From Candidatus Anderseniibacteriota bacterium (GTDB lineage Bacteria; Patescibacteriota; Andersenbacteria; UBA10190): a DNA stretch of 61,109 nucleotides. The first letter of the stretch is position 1; every line of letters begins with the position of its first letter. Below the pieces are notes generated by a model that worked only from the letters and a program-made list of their open reading frames with translations, had not been told where the DNA came from and searched no databases. The position numbers were made by a program, and so were the translations under genes. Positions 10,324-19,202 of this stretch are shown here, in pieces. The stretch lies in assembly GCA_021414205.1 (NCBI GenBank), contig JAIOOW010000002.1:279062-340170 (forward strand), given 5' to 3'.

Positions 10324-10743
10324 TTACATTCCTTTCGGTTGCAGGAGCGACACACGATTCCCTTCCGTATCTATAATAGATGCGAATAATCCAACACCGA
10401 GGATTTCATCCGGCTCGCCATTTTTCAAATGCCCGCCAATCACCTGTCCGCCTGCGGCCGCAACCTTCTTCATTGCATCCCGAATATCGTCTACAGACAC
10501 AACAATAGATGGGTGAAAAGATAACGGATCGTCGTTCTTTTTATAAAATCCTCCGTTAATAGCACCTGGATTTTTCGGCAACCCCATCGGGTCGTTCGGA
10601 TCTTTTTCTGCCGTTGTAACGGTTACATAGTCTCCCATTTCTTCACCAAGCTGATTCGTCTGCCAACCGAATGCTGTTTCATAAAACGTACGCATGCGCG
10701 CAATATCTTCTGCTGGCATTTCAAAATGGACTACTGGATTCAT
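10324..10743 (-). CDS. VOC/glyoxalase family protein
   Basis: VVHFEMPAEDIARMRTFYETAFGWQ; C-terminal EGNRVSLLQP. Confidence 0.9.
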   Translation of the reverse strand: MNPVVHFEMPAEDIARMRTFYETAFGWQTNQLGEEMGDYVTVTTAEKDPNDPMGLPKNPGAINGGFYKKNDDPLSFHPSIVVSVDDIRDAMKKVAAAGGQVIGGHLKNGEPDEILGVGLFASIIDTEGNRVSLLQPKGM

Positions 10744-10957
10744 AGGTAAATAGTTTTAAAAAGTATAGCTCTAGTATTCAATTATTACAGCATTCTCGCA
10801 AGGATCATTCCTGAAAGGTGCATAAGTCTCGTAGTAATTCCTTGCCTCGGGGGTATCCTAGAAATAGCGATGCGTTCTTTAACAATCGCATACTAGCCAT
10901 ACATTTCCCTGGGCCATTCCGGCCCGCTTTCCCCCGTCCCTAGAAAGGACCTCCGCC

Positions 10958-11860
10958 ATGAATGCAGTGTTAGGTTCACCAAGCACAGCTGCCCCGAGCG
11001 TGGCACCTCGACGCTCACGAGTACGTCGATCACAAACAGCTATCGAGCAATTCGAGCAAAGACTTGATTATCGGTATCCGCTGTTTGGAACAATCGCACG
11101 CCGTCGACGCATCATTTCCGCACGACATATCGGCAACGTCGCCACCTGGATTACAAGCACGGTAAAAAGCAAAGTGACATCCGCCAACATGCGACACGTA
11201 ATCGACGTGTGTGCATCACAGCATCCAACGTGGTTCGACAACTTGCTATTCGTGCGAATGGAACAACGACTGCATGGTCTTGAGCCAGGAATCCGCCTGT
11301 TCGTGGAAACACGAAACTTTGACCAGATCCCCGACCCGATGATTCCACGAAATGAACGCAACAAATTCACCGCGGCAATCATGAACGAACCCAATCGGTC
11401 GTTTGCATATCTCGAGCCGCTGTGGATCACAGTCGATGGCAAACAAGTGGGTGCAACAGTCGAAGATTTCATCATGTTCTCCCGCGGCCAAATGATGCTG
11501 CTCAGAAACGCAATCGGAGCATCCAACCGGCAACTGCTGTTCAGCAAAGTTGACGCAGCAATTGAAATGGTTGCAACCCTTGCGGCGCTCAGCGTGATTG
11601 TCCCTACCAAATTTGCGTTCGACGCTGTCGTACGCATGGGCAGAACCGCATCTCACATGTACACGGAAGGGCTGGAACTCGGGCGAGATCTCTTGAGATC
11701 ATCCACCGAATATCTCCATCCACTCAACTTGCGCACCATCGATCCAGGAACATACACGATGCTGTTTGCATCCGATCCGTTCATCGTGTTCGGAACTCCT
11801 GAGATGAGCGAGCTGTTCGGCGACGAACTCCCGCTGGCACTTGTAGCTGATTGGGAATAG
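10958..11860 (+). CDS. hypothetical protein (SD-led orphan)
   Basis: 300-aa ORF, GAAAGGA SD, private terminator. Confidence 0.7.
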   Translation: MNAVLGSPSTAAPSVAPRRSRVRRSQTAIEQFEQRLDYRYPLFGTIARRRRIISARHIGNVATWITSTVKSKVTSANMRHVIDVCASQHPTWFDNLLFVRMEQRLHGLEPGIRLFVETRNFDQIPDPMIPRNERNKFTAAIMNEPNRSFAYLEPLWITVDGKQVGATVEDFIMFSRGQMMLLRNAIGASNRQLLFSKVDAAIEMVATLAALSVIVPTKFAFDAVVRMGRTASHMYTEGLELGRDLLRSSTEYLHPLNLRTIDPGTYTMLFASDPFIVFGTPEMSELFGDELPLALVADWE

Positions 11861-11897
11861 CCCATTCAACGAATCAAAACAACACAATCCAACCTCA

Positions 11898-11950
11898 GCC
11901 CGAAGCACACCGCTCCGGGCTTTTTTATTTCAACATCCCTGCAAACGCTT
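11898..11950 (+). terminator. intrinsic terminator, family copy 3, with conserved tail
   Basis: GCCCG AAGCACACCGCTC CGGGC TTTTTTATTTCAACATCCCTGCAA. Confidence 0.8.
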
Positions 11951-12050
11951 TAGAATATGTATCACTTGACATCATTAAAAATAATAATCATTATACAGCC
12001 AAGGTAACACAAACGCTCATTTCAACCTTCCATCAACTAAAGGGCAAAAC

Positions 12051-12467
12051 ATGCCAACACTCGAAATCGTCGAACAAACGTACGATGCGTACGAGCTCAT
12101 GGTTCTCCAAGCCCATGTCGACTTTTACCGCCTTATACCTGAAGCACGTTCCCTGACGGGATTCAGTATGCGCCACCAGCTTCTCTGCGCAAACGCTTGC
12201 GAGCGACTGGCCAAACGAGGAATGCTAACGATACAAACAATCCTTAGCGAGATCGTTTGGAAAACAATCGATATTGATCCCAGCGATGAGCTGTATCAGC
12301 TTGCACTGACTCACGGACAATTCGAACGAGTAGATCTCACCAATCCCCCGCTAATTCGATTCATAACGGAAACAAAATTCCCTGGTTTCCAAGCTCGGCT
12401 TACCGAGGAATCCGTTCCCGAAGTTGTCAGGTTATTCAAAGCTGGAATTATCAAAAAGAACGACTGA
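12051..12467 (+). CDS. hypothetical protein (SD-led orphan)
   Basis: AAAGGG upstream of ATG; TTGACA at 11966; private terminator. Confidence 0.65.
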   Translation: MPTLEIVEQTYDAYELMVLQAHVDFYRLIPEARSLTGFSMRHQLLCANACERLAKRGMLTIQTILSEIVWKTIDIDPSDELYQLALTHGQFERVDLTNPPLIRFITETKFPGFQARLTEESVPEVVRLFKAGIIKKND

Positions 12468-12492
12468 CAAACAAGCATCGCCACCCCTTACC

Positions 12493-12532
12493 GCTCCGCG
12501 CATTTGCACGGAGCTTTTTATTTCAACATCTC
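12493..12532 (+). terminator. intrinsic terminator, family copy 4, with conserved tail
   Basis: GCTCCG CGCATTTGCA CGGAGC TTTTTATTTCAACATC. Confidence 0.8.
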
Positions 12533-12540
12533 TACCAATA

Positions 12541-12569
12541 TTGACATCATAATGAAGGAAAGGTATAAC
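12541..12569 (+). promoter_or_regulatory. sigma70-type promoter
   Basis: TTGACA - N17 - TATAAC. Confidence 0.8.
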
Positions 12570-12622
12570 CATAAGTCGCTCCTTTCCAATCCACATCACT
12601 TCGCTAGTAGAGGAAATATCCC

Positions 12623-13159
12623 ATGTCGGCAATCCGTATCCGTCCTGCACGCGTCAGCGATCTCCCCGTCCTATTTACGATGATTCGAGAAATGGCCCAA
12701 TTCCTGAACCATGACCACGTCTTCATAGTCACCCAGCAACAGTTAAAAAAACATCTTTTCGATAAGCCCATCATCCAATGCATGATTGCGGAATTAACGG
12801 AAAGCGATGCGCCTGTCGGCTACATGGCATACTACAACACCTTTTCAACATTCCGAGGCACTCCAGGGATTCATCTGGAAGATATCTTCGTACGAGATGG
12901 CTTTCGCGAAAAAAAGGTCGGAAGATCCCTCATTCACGCAATCTGCCAAATCGCGAAGAAGCAAGGCTGTTCACGTATTCAATGGGAGGCGCCTGCAGAC
13001 AACGATAGAGCAAATCGTTTTTACAACAGCTTAGATGTTCCTACTGTCGGCGGCTGGATCGTATATCGGATCACGAACGCCTTGAACGATTTTGCTGACT
13101 CACGAGCAATTTACGAATTCGAAGAACCGCAGACACCGGCTTCGCAAAAGAAGAAGTAG
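12623..13159 (+). CDS. GNAT family N-acetyltransferase
   Basis: IRPARVSDLPVLFTMI...LEDIFVRDGFREKKVGRSLIHAICQIAKKQGCSRIQWEAPADNDRANRFYNSL. Confidence 0.92.
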   Translation: MSAIRIRPARVSDLPVLFTMIREMAQFLNHDHVFIVTQQQLKKHLFDKPIIQCMIAELTESDAPVGYMAYYNTFSTFRGTPGIHLEDIFVRDGFREKKVGRSLIHAICQIAKKQGCSRIQWEAPADNDRANRFYNSLDVPTVGGWIVYRITNALNDFADSRAIYEFEEPQTPASQKKK

Positions 13160-13174
13160 TAATAATGACGCCGT

Positions 13175-13222
13175 CTCTCAGAACACAGTTCTGGGAGATT
13201 TTTTATTTCAACATCCCTGCAA
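13175..13222 (+). terminator. intrinsic terminator, family copy 5, with conserved tail
   Basis: CTCTCAGAAC aca GTTCTGGGAG ATTTTTTATTTCAACATCCCTGCAA. Confidence 0.8.
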
Positions 13223-13264
13223 GCGTCTTTGCCGGCCTGCGATAATGCGTTGCAAAACGCCTCA

Positions 13265-13486
13265 TTATTTGCGAATCTCCAGCAGCTTTTTGGTACTTGT
13301 TCGCCCGGTTACAAGCCGTATATTCGTCGTCGGTACGCCATAATACTGCGCGACCAGCTTTATAATCGCCCAATTCGCCCGCCCCTTTTCGGGCGCCTCC
13401 TTCACATGCACAACCAAATTCTCCTCGTCGATTTTCTCAACCCGACTCTCCCGCGCATGAACCTTCGCCTTAATCGTGATGTACAT
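13265..13486 (-). CDS. DUF167/YggU family protein
   Basis: MYITIKAKVHARESRVEKIDEENLVVHVKEAPEKGRANWAIIKLVAQYYGVPTTNIRLVTGRTSTKKLLEI. Confidence 0.88.
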   Translation of the reverse strand: MYITIKAKVHARESRVEKIDEENLVVHVKEAPEKGRANWAIIKLVAQYYGVPTTNIRLVTGRTSTKKLLEIRK

Positions 13487-13623
13487 AATTATATCTTACT
13501 GCAGTTTCTAATCGCCTGCCCCACAAGAACATCCCTCAAAAAATAGATTTTTCGACTAGCGCACAATCATACAAATAAAAACGCGTGGGCCAATGGCACC
13601 ACGCGCATACGCACACAGACTAC

Positions 13624-13941
13624 CTACAATCGAACCCCAAAGCGCTTCGCCTTGCCGTTTGTAAGTCGCCTGCTGCGAGTTGATTTCTGCTTATCCCTGG
13701 ATAGCAACCTGGCCAAATCATCGCGCCTTTGAGCAAGAATCCTCATACTGTTCACAAACTTACTCCTGAGCACATCAGCTTCCGGTGCATTTAAGAATTC
13801 TGTCACAGTACGAACGAGAGTATCGGCAGGCCCACGAATATTCCCGATCGTTTTTTGGGTTGCATGTTCCAATTTATGGATTACATCATCGCAAGAGAAT
13901 GTGAGCTCGGAAATCTGTGAGTAATCAACCTGAGTCTTCAC
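13624..13941 (-). CDS. hypothetical protein, GTG start
   Basis: GGAGAGATCAC-GTG; promoter TTGACA-N18-TACAGT upstream; CGCGTGG...CCACGCG TTTTTATTTG terminator downstream. Confidence 0.65.
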   Translation of the reverse strand: MKTQVDYSQISELTFSCDDVIHKLEHATQKTIGNIRGPADTLVRTVTEFLNAPEADVLRSKFVNSMRILAQRRDDLARLLSRDKQKSTRSRRLTNGKAKRFGVRL

Positions 13942-13987
13942 GTGATCTCTCCTATAAAGAACCTTCGAAAACTTTCCGACCAAAGAT

Positions 13988-14017
13988 ACTGTATGCCTCC
14001 ATTCGCATACATGTCAA
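13988..14017 (-). promoter_or_regulatory. sigma70-type promoter flanked by GTATGC/GCATAC repeats
   Basis: TTGACA (14012-14017 complement) - N18 - TACAGT (13988-13993 complement). Confidence 0.65.
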
Positions 14018-14078
14018 TATCAGTATGCGATGTGCAAATAAAAAACACGGCATCGTTTGATACCGTGCGACTGCATCC

Positions 14079-14894
14079 TCACTCGAACGCAGGATTGGTT
14101 GCGGCTTCCAGTTTCACATATTCGCGAAACTGCTTACCTGACATTTGGAGCACTTGCCCGCGAAGCGCCAGAGAAGCAATCATGCGCGTCGTCATGATTT
14201 GCTGCCGCATAAGGAGAGGAACTTGATCCTGCCTCATGCACATCTCCAACTTCTGCTGAAGCTGTTGCGACATAACCTGTCTCATATGCATTCCCGCAGG
14301 CTCGCGCGCAATCCGCTGCATCGTTGCATCGTACTCCCTGCGATCGGCTTCATCCGTAAGCTGTGGGCGGCAATCCTCTCTGCAAAGATTGTACCCCCAC
14401 ACCATATCGAAGAATTCACCGATAGCCTCCACGTTCGCATCCGCCATCGGACCGACCGTATTCACGAGCGTTCGAGAACGTTCGATATCGCGACCGTCCA
14501 CTCGAAAACGCTGGCGAGTGGTTGTTTTAAGTAACGGCTGCCCGCGGAAATCAATCTGCTTGCCACGAAGCGCGAATTGAGATCGCGTTTCATTGAACGT
14601 AGATTCCACTTTTGGGAAGTCGAGCATCGTAATCTCGATCGCCAGACGGCCATCCCGGCCGTTGTGATCCGGAATGATCTCGACGTACTTCAGATCTGGG
14701 TCAACGGGAAAATGATCGCGGCGGCATACGTATACATGTGGTGAAATGCGCGCGAACATAGCATCGCTTGCCACAACGGCAGACGCAACATCTGACCACA
14801 TCGGAATATCGATCGTAAAATTGCCATCCACAAACGCGAAGCAATTTTCGATCATCGCCTTCCACGGCCGGCTTTCATACATTGGACGACTCAT
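14079..14894 (-). CDS. hypothetical protein with sigma-54 AID-like C-terminus
   Basis: 271-aa ORF; C-terminal QQIMTTRMIASLALRGQVLQMSGKQFREYVKLEAATNPAFE; GGAG SD; private terminator CACGG...CCGTG TTTTTTATTTG. Confidence 0.7.
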   Translation of the reverse strand: MSRPMYESRPWKAMIENCFAFVDGNFTIDIPMWSDVASAVVASDAMFARISPHVYVCRRDHFPVDPDLKYVEIIPDHNGRDGRLAIEITMLDFPKVESTFNETRSQFALRGKQIDFRGQPLLKTTTRQRFRVDGRDIERSRTLVNTVGPMADANVEAIGEFFDMVWGYNLCREDCRPQLTDEADRREYDATMQRIAREPAGMHMRQVMSQQLQQKLEMCMRQDQVPLLMRQQIMTTRMIASLALRGQVLQMSGKQFREYVKLEAATNPAFE

Positions 14895-14941
14895 GAAAAT
14901 GCTCCGCTTACTAGAGGGATATTGTAAAGGGTGCTCGTTCT

Positions 14942-14970
14942 TATGTACTTTTATTTATAGTATTTGTCAA
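14942..14970 (-). promoter_or_regulatory. sigma70-type promoter
   Basis: TTGACA - N17 - TACATA on the minus strand, ~40-nt leader to 14894. Confidence 0.75.
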
Positions 14971-14982
14971 GATATACGGCAC

Positions 14983-15576
14983 TTACCGATTCTTCGCAGT
15001 CCACAAATTATCCCACCAAGCGGATGGAGCCGTGGTGTAAATAGCTTTGCCGATTTCTTTGGATTTTTTATGCGTTAATTTTTGCAATTGCGCATTGCCT
15101 TTTTGTTTTCCTTTTCCATTCAGCCAGATGCTTGCCTCTTTATTGCCTTGCCACTCGTATTCGCGAAGGAGCAGCACTTGATCGAGCAAATCTGCATCTT
15201 TGGCAATGGTGGATTCTTTTGATTCCCGGATTTCGTATTCATCGATCAACTCTTTCAAATCCGGAAACGGCAATGTGCCTAATTGATCTGCGTGCACTTC
15301 ATCTTCAAATAATTTCGCATAGCGCTTGTGCACCCAATTGTGATCGCCCGTGCGCGCCTCGGCCATATCATGAATAAGCGCCATCAGCGTTGTTTTGTAC
15401 GGATCGGCACCTTCTTCTTTTGCCAGAATCCACGCAATGATTGCCACTCGATAGGAGTGCGAGGCAATGGTATCCGAATCGTCATCCGTTAACAGCATCT
15501 GCCGATGCATGCGGGGCAATTTACGCATCGTGCCGATTTCAAATAAGAAGTTCGCTATTCGTTTGTATTTATTCAT
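14983..15576 (-). CDS. HD-domain hydrolase (YfbR/5'-deoxynucleotidase-like)
   Basis: SHSYRVAIIAWILA, LIHDMAEARTGD, KDADLLDQ. N-terminal extension in the track ORF rejected. Confidence 0.88.
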   Translation of the reverse strand: MNKYKRIANFLFEIGTMRKLPRMHRQMLLTDDDSDTIASHSYRVAIIAWILAKEEGADPYKTTLMALIHDMAEARTGDHNWVHKRYAKLFEDEVHADQLGTLPFPDLKELIDEYEIRESKESTIAKDADLLDQVLLLREYEWQGNKEASIWLNGKGKQKGNAQLQKLTHKKSKEIGKAIYTTAPSAWWDNLWTAKNR

Positions 15577-15626
15577 ATCCAAACTATATCCCTGGCAATA
15601 CGCTTTATACAAGGTATAGTAGATGT

Positions 15627-16094
15627 ATGTTACAAGAAGGCACCAAGGCTCCGGATTTTTCCGCCCAAGACCAATTTGAAAAAACGCATACGCTTGCAGA
15701 CTACGCGGGCAAGTGGCTGATACTGTATTTTTACCCGAAAGACGACACCCCAGGATGCACCAAAGAGGCATGCGCCATCCGCGATGCATGGACGGATTTT
15801 TCCGATGCAAAAATCAGCGTACTTGGCGTAAGCAAAGATTCTGTTGCAAGTCATATGAAATTTGCGGAAAAATACTCCCTGCCATTTCCACTCCTTGCAG
15901 ATGAAGACAGAAAGATATTACAAGCATACGAAGCGGAGGGCGAGAAAAACTTATACGGAAAGATGCACTTCGGCACGCTCAGGATTACATACTTAATCAA
16001 CCCGGATGGCGTGATTGCAAAAGCATACCCGAACGTAAAACCGGATAAGCACGCCAAGCAGATTTTAGAAGACTTTACGAGTTTGAAGTCTTAA
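15627..16094 (+). CDS. peroxiredoxin (BCP/AhpC-TSA family)
   Basis: GTKAPDFSAQDQ, YFYPKDDTPGCTKEACAIRD, GVSKDSVASHMKFAEKYSLPFPLLAD; TATAGT 6 nt before ATG. Confidence 0.95.
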   Translation: MLQEGTKAPDFSAQDQFEKTHTLADYAGKWLILYFYPKDDTPGCTKEACAIRDAWTDFSDAKISVLGVSKDSVASHMKFAEKYSLPFPLLADEDRKILQAYEAEGEKNLYGKMHFGTLRITYLINPDGVIAKAYPNVKPDKHAKQILEDFTSLKS

Positions 16095-16614
16095 GCAATT
16101 CCGAAAACTTTGCCTGAAGCTTTTCCAGCTTTGGACTGATAGTCGCCTCGCAATACGGATTATCTTTGTTTTTTTCGTAATACTTTTGGTGATAATCCTC
16201 TGCGAAATAAAATTCGGTAAATGGCGTTACTTCCGTCACAACCTTTTTGCCATCTTGGTTTAACTTGTCTATAAAGTTTTTAGCTTCAACTTCCTGCTGC
16301 GGCGTCGTGAAGAAAATAGCAGATCGGTACTGCGTACCCACATCTGCGCCCTGACGATTGAGCGTTGTCGGATCGTGCGTTGCAAAAAAGACGATCAGCA
16401 AATCATTATAGGTAATTTTTGACGGATCAAATACGATCTTCGTCGCTTCCGCATGCCCCGTATTTCCGGAACAGACTTGTTCATATGTCGGATTTGGGAC
16501 CGTACCGCCAGCATATCCTGGTTTTACATCCTCAACACCCTTTAAACTGGAAAAGACTGCTTCTGTGCACCAGAAGCATCCTCCGCCAAATACTGCTGTT
16601 TCTATATTGTTCAT
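16075..16614 (-). CDS. msrA: peptide-methionine (S)-S-oxide reductase MsrA
   Basis: AVFGGGCFWCTEAVFSSLKGVEDVKPGYAGG; FFATHDPTTLNRQGADVGTQYRS. Confidence 0.97.
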   Translation of the reverse strand: MNNIETAVFGGGCFWCTEAVFSSLKGVEDVKPGYAGGTVPNPTYEQVCSGNTGHAEATKIVFDPSKITYNDLLIVFFATHDPTTLNRQGADVGTQYRSAIFFTTPQQEVEAKNFIDKLNQDGKKVVTEVTPFTEFYFAEDYHQKYYEKNKDNPYCEATISPKLEKLQAKFSELLKTSNS

Positions 16615-16633
16615 AAATAAATAGGTAAAAATA

Positions 16634-17746
16634 TTATCCGAATGTAAACGTATACGCCTGCAAGCCCGGGTTTTGAATGATGAGTTTAAGCGTATGTGAT
16701 CCTGCATCTTTTTCATCTACAAGATCGTAGAGCTGATTTGCCTGTACAGAAATTGTTTTTACCAGCACACCATCGCGATACACCTGCACGGAATTCGGCT
16801 GCATCGATCCTGAAACAAAGTACACATGCTGCGCTCGATACTTGTACGAGATAGATGCGCCTGCGGAAATAGTTTGCGCGTATTCCTGCTGAATATCCCA
16901 CGAACCATCCAAGTAGAATGTATTGTCTTTTAGAATTGCCGGTACCTGGAATTGCCCCATGCCCGTCTTGCCGATCGTTCCGTTCCCAAAATATTGATTG
17001 CGCGCCGATCCGAAATATGTTTCTGGACTCCCTACCTGCGCAGTGTCTACGGAAATTGCATTCGTCGGATTAGCCATATCTGTTTTAATATCTTCTTTTT
17101 GACCTAACACTTGCGCGCGTTCTTTAAGCGCATCCTGAATCGCCTTTTCCGTCACATCGTAATCGCCCTCGCCCGCATGATCATGCACGATAAAGCCATC
17201 GATATCTATGAGATACTCCCGCGGCCAATATTGATTTTGAAATGCATTCCATGTGCCGTAATCGTTATCGAGCACCACAGGATACTTCACTCCGTATTTT
17301 TGAGTGGCAGCCTTTACGTTATTGATATCGTGCTCGAATTGAAATTCAGGAGTATGCACGCCAATGATTTCTAACCCTTGGTCTTTATATTTGTCGTACC
17401 ACGCTGTTACATAAGGAAGAGTTCGCTGACAATTAATACAACTGTACGTCCAGAAGTCTATTAAGATAACTTTTTTACCGATCAAATCTTGAATTTTAAA
17501 CGGATCCGTATTTACAAACCCGCTCGGATTCACAAAGTCTACTGCGCGAGGATATTGCTTCGCCTTTTGAGCGATAATTGCAGAGCGATCAGCAGAGCCT
17601 GCCATGCTTGCAATCGGAATAGCAGCACCTGGGCCAGTTGCGCTATGGTGCGACGAAATAGACTCTAAATACCATACTGCACCGGCAATAAGAATTAACA
17701 CTATTCCTAAAATACTATTTCTATGGCGAGGTGATAATTGTTTCAT
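16634..17746 (-). CDS. thioredoxin-like protein, DipZ/TlpA-type with C-terminal beta domain
   Basis: IDFWTYSCINCQRTLPYVTAWYDKYKDQGLEIIGVHTPEFQFEHD; N-terminal TM. Confidence 0.93.
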   Translation of the reverse strand: MKQLSPRHRNSILGIVLILIAGAVWYLESISSHHSATGPGAAIPIASMAGSADRSAIIAQKAKQYPRAVDFVNPSGFVNTDPFKIQDLIGKKVILIDFWTYSCINCQRTLPYVTAWYDKYKDQGLEIIGVHTPEFQFEHDINNVKAATQKYGVKYPVVLDNDYGTWNAFQNQYWPREYLIDIDGFIVHDHAGEGDYDVTEKAIQDALKERAQVLGQKEDIKTDMANPTNAISVDTAQVGSPETYFGSARNQYFGNGTIGKTGMGQFQVPAILKDNTFYLDGSWDIQQEYAQTISAGASISYKYRAQHVYFVSGSMQPNSVQVYRDGVLVKTISVQANQLYDLVDEKDAGSHTLKLIIQNPGLQAYTFTFG

Positions 17747-18444
17747 GATTGCAACAATATGCTATTTAATACTCCCCAATTCGCAATAAGGCTCAAGCTT
17801 TGAGTAAACACTAAAATACCAAGCAAAATTAATATCGCTCCAAAGATAATAGATAAAATTTCGAATTTAGATGCGTATTTGTTAATAAACACCTGCGCTT
17901 GTGCGGCGAAGAATCCGACAACGATAAATGGAATGCCAAGCCCGAGCGAATATGCGAGTAGGAGCGCAAATGATTGACCAGGCTGCGTAACTGCAAGCGA
18001 TAATATTGCTCCGAGCGCAGCACCTACGCATGGCGTCCACCCAGCTGCAAAAGCCGCGCCGAATAACATCGATGTTACGTATCGAGAAGAAAATGTGTGA
18101 ACGGAAAATTTATGATCGCGTTCCAGGAATGGAACTTTTATAAGCCTAACTAAATACAGGCCGAAGAAAATAATAAACAGTCCGCCAATGCGAGCAAGCC
18201 ACGATTGAACCGTTGGAGCAACGTGAAGCAGCACCGTATTAAGAAGCACACCAAGTAATGCAAATAGAATTGAGAAGCCCAGCACGAAGAAAATACTATT
18301 GATCACCATTTCTTTCCTGCTTGGCGTCTTAGTGCCAGCACCTGCTAAATACGCTAAAAATCCTGGAATAATTGGCAATACGCACGGCGCAAAAAAAGAT
18401 ACCACCCCGCCGATAAACGCTACGTATATAGATACGGATGACAT
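17743..18444 (-). CDS. ccdA: CcdA-type cytochrome c biogenesis/thiol-disulfide transmembrane protein
   Basis: FFAPCVLPIIPGFLAYLAG, GWTPCVGAALGAIL, multiple TMs; TATAGT 6 nt before ATG at 18444. Confidence 0.93.
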   Translation of the reverse strand: MSSVSIYVAFIGGVVSFFAPCVLPIIPGFLAYLAGAGTKTPSRKEMVINSIFFVLGFSILFALLGVLLNTVLLHVAPTVQSWLARIGGLFIIFFGLYLVRLIKVPFLERDHKFSVHTFSSRYVTSMLFGAAFAAGWTPCVGAALGAILSLAVTQPGQSFALLLAYSLGLGIPFIVVGFFAAQAQVFINKYASKFEILSIIFGAILILLGILVFTQSLSLIANWGVLNSILLQS

Positions 18445-18462
18445 AAGCACACTATACCAAGA

Positions 18463-19200
18463 TTAACAGGGCGGCACACCATTATTCCACGCCGTATTTG
18501 CAATCGGCTTGCCGTCTAATAACCACGTCTGGCATGTAATAGGGTCTGTACTGGAATAGGTCATCGTAGCCTGCACTTGCACAGAAGACCCCGTGAGCAC
18601 AGAAGATCCTGGGGCAGGAGCTGTAAATACGATGCTAGGCGTCGCAGCAGTACTGGGAGCAGGAGTGACGGTTAAGGTCGCTGTTGGATTTGGAGTAGGG
18701 TCGCTTCCTCCCCCATCATTACTTCCACCCCCGCCGCCTCCACCACCAGAATTATCAGAAGGTTGTTGAACAGCAATCACTGTTTTACCGGGAACAACTT
18801 TTACCGGACTTCGAGAAGACAGCATCCATAATAACTTTTTAGATGCATCTCGCGCAGTAAGCCTGATATATCCTGTTTTGGATTTGAGCTGAGGAATTTC
18901 TACAACTGCCTTCCCCGTATTTGGAGCAACTGCGCTTAACTGAACACATCCGATACTCGTTTTTCCTGGACAAAATTCTATTTTTTCGTACGGATATGCC
19001 CTTGAACCCTGAGTGCTCACGTCCCAGGTTATAGTCATACGTTCTCCTGTTTTTAACACCGATGGTCCTAAAATCTTAAACGAAAGTCCGGGGGCAACCC
19101 GTGTTCCAATATAGGGAGAAAATAATATAGCGAGAACAATCACTACAATTGCCCCTAACGCTACTGCAAACCCGATAAAAATGGCGCGTATATCTAGCAT
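18463..19200 (-). CDS. hypothetical membrane-anchored protein with Gly/Ser/Pro linker
   Basis: N-terminal TM, beta domain, SGGGGGGGGSNDGGGSDPTPNPT linker, C-terminal Ig-like segment. Confidence 0.65.
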   Translation of the reverse strand: MLDIRAIFIGFAVALGAIVVIVLAILFSPYIGTRVAPGLSFKILGPSVLKTGERMTITWDVSTQGSRAYPYEKIEFCPGKTSIGCVQLSAVAPNTGKAVVEIPQLKSKTGYIRLTARDASKKLLWMLSSRSPVKVVPGKTVIAVQQPSDNSGGGGGGGGSNDGGGSDPTPNPTATLTVTPAPSTAATPSIVFTAPAPGSSVLTGSSVQVQATMTYSSTDPITCQTWLLDGKPIANTAWNNGVPPC

Positions 19201-19202
19201 AA

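Noticed and set aside
8446-13222. Integron-like cassette array
   Set aside because: Serial orphan cassettes with repeated boundary elements suggested attC sites, but the elements are ordinary hairpin-plus-T-tract terminators, there is no integrase, and neighbouring genes lie on both strands.
15577-15810. N-terminal extension of the HD-domain ORF
   Set aside because: Antisense to the peroxiredoxin gene; HD-family sequence begins at MNKYKRIANFLFEIG.
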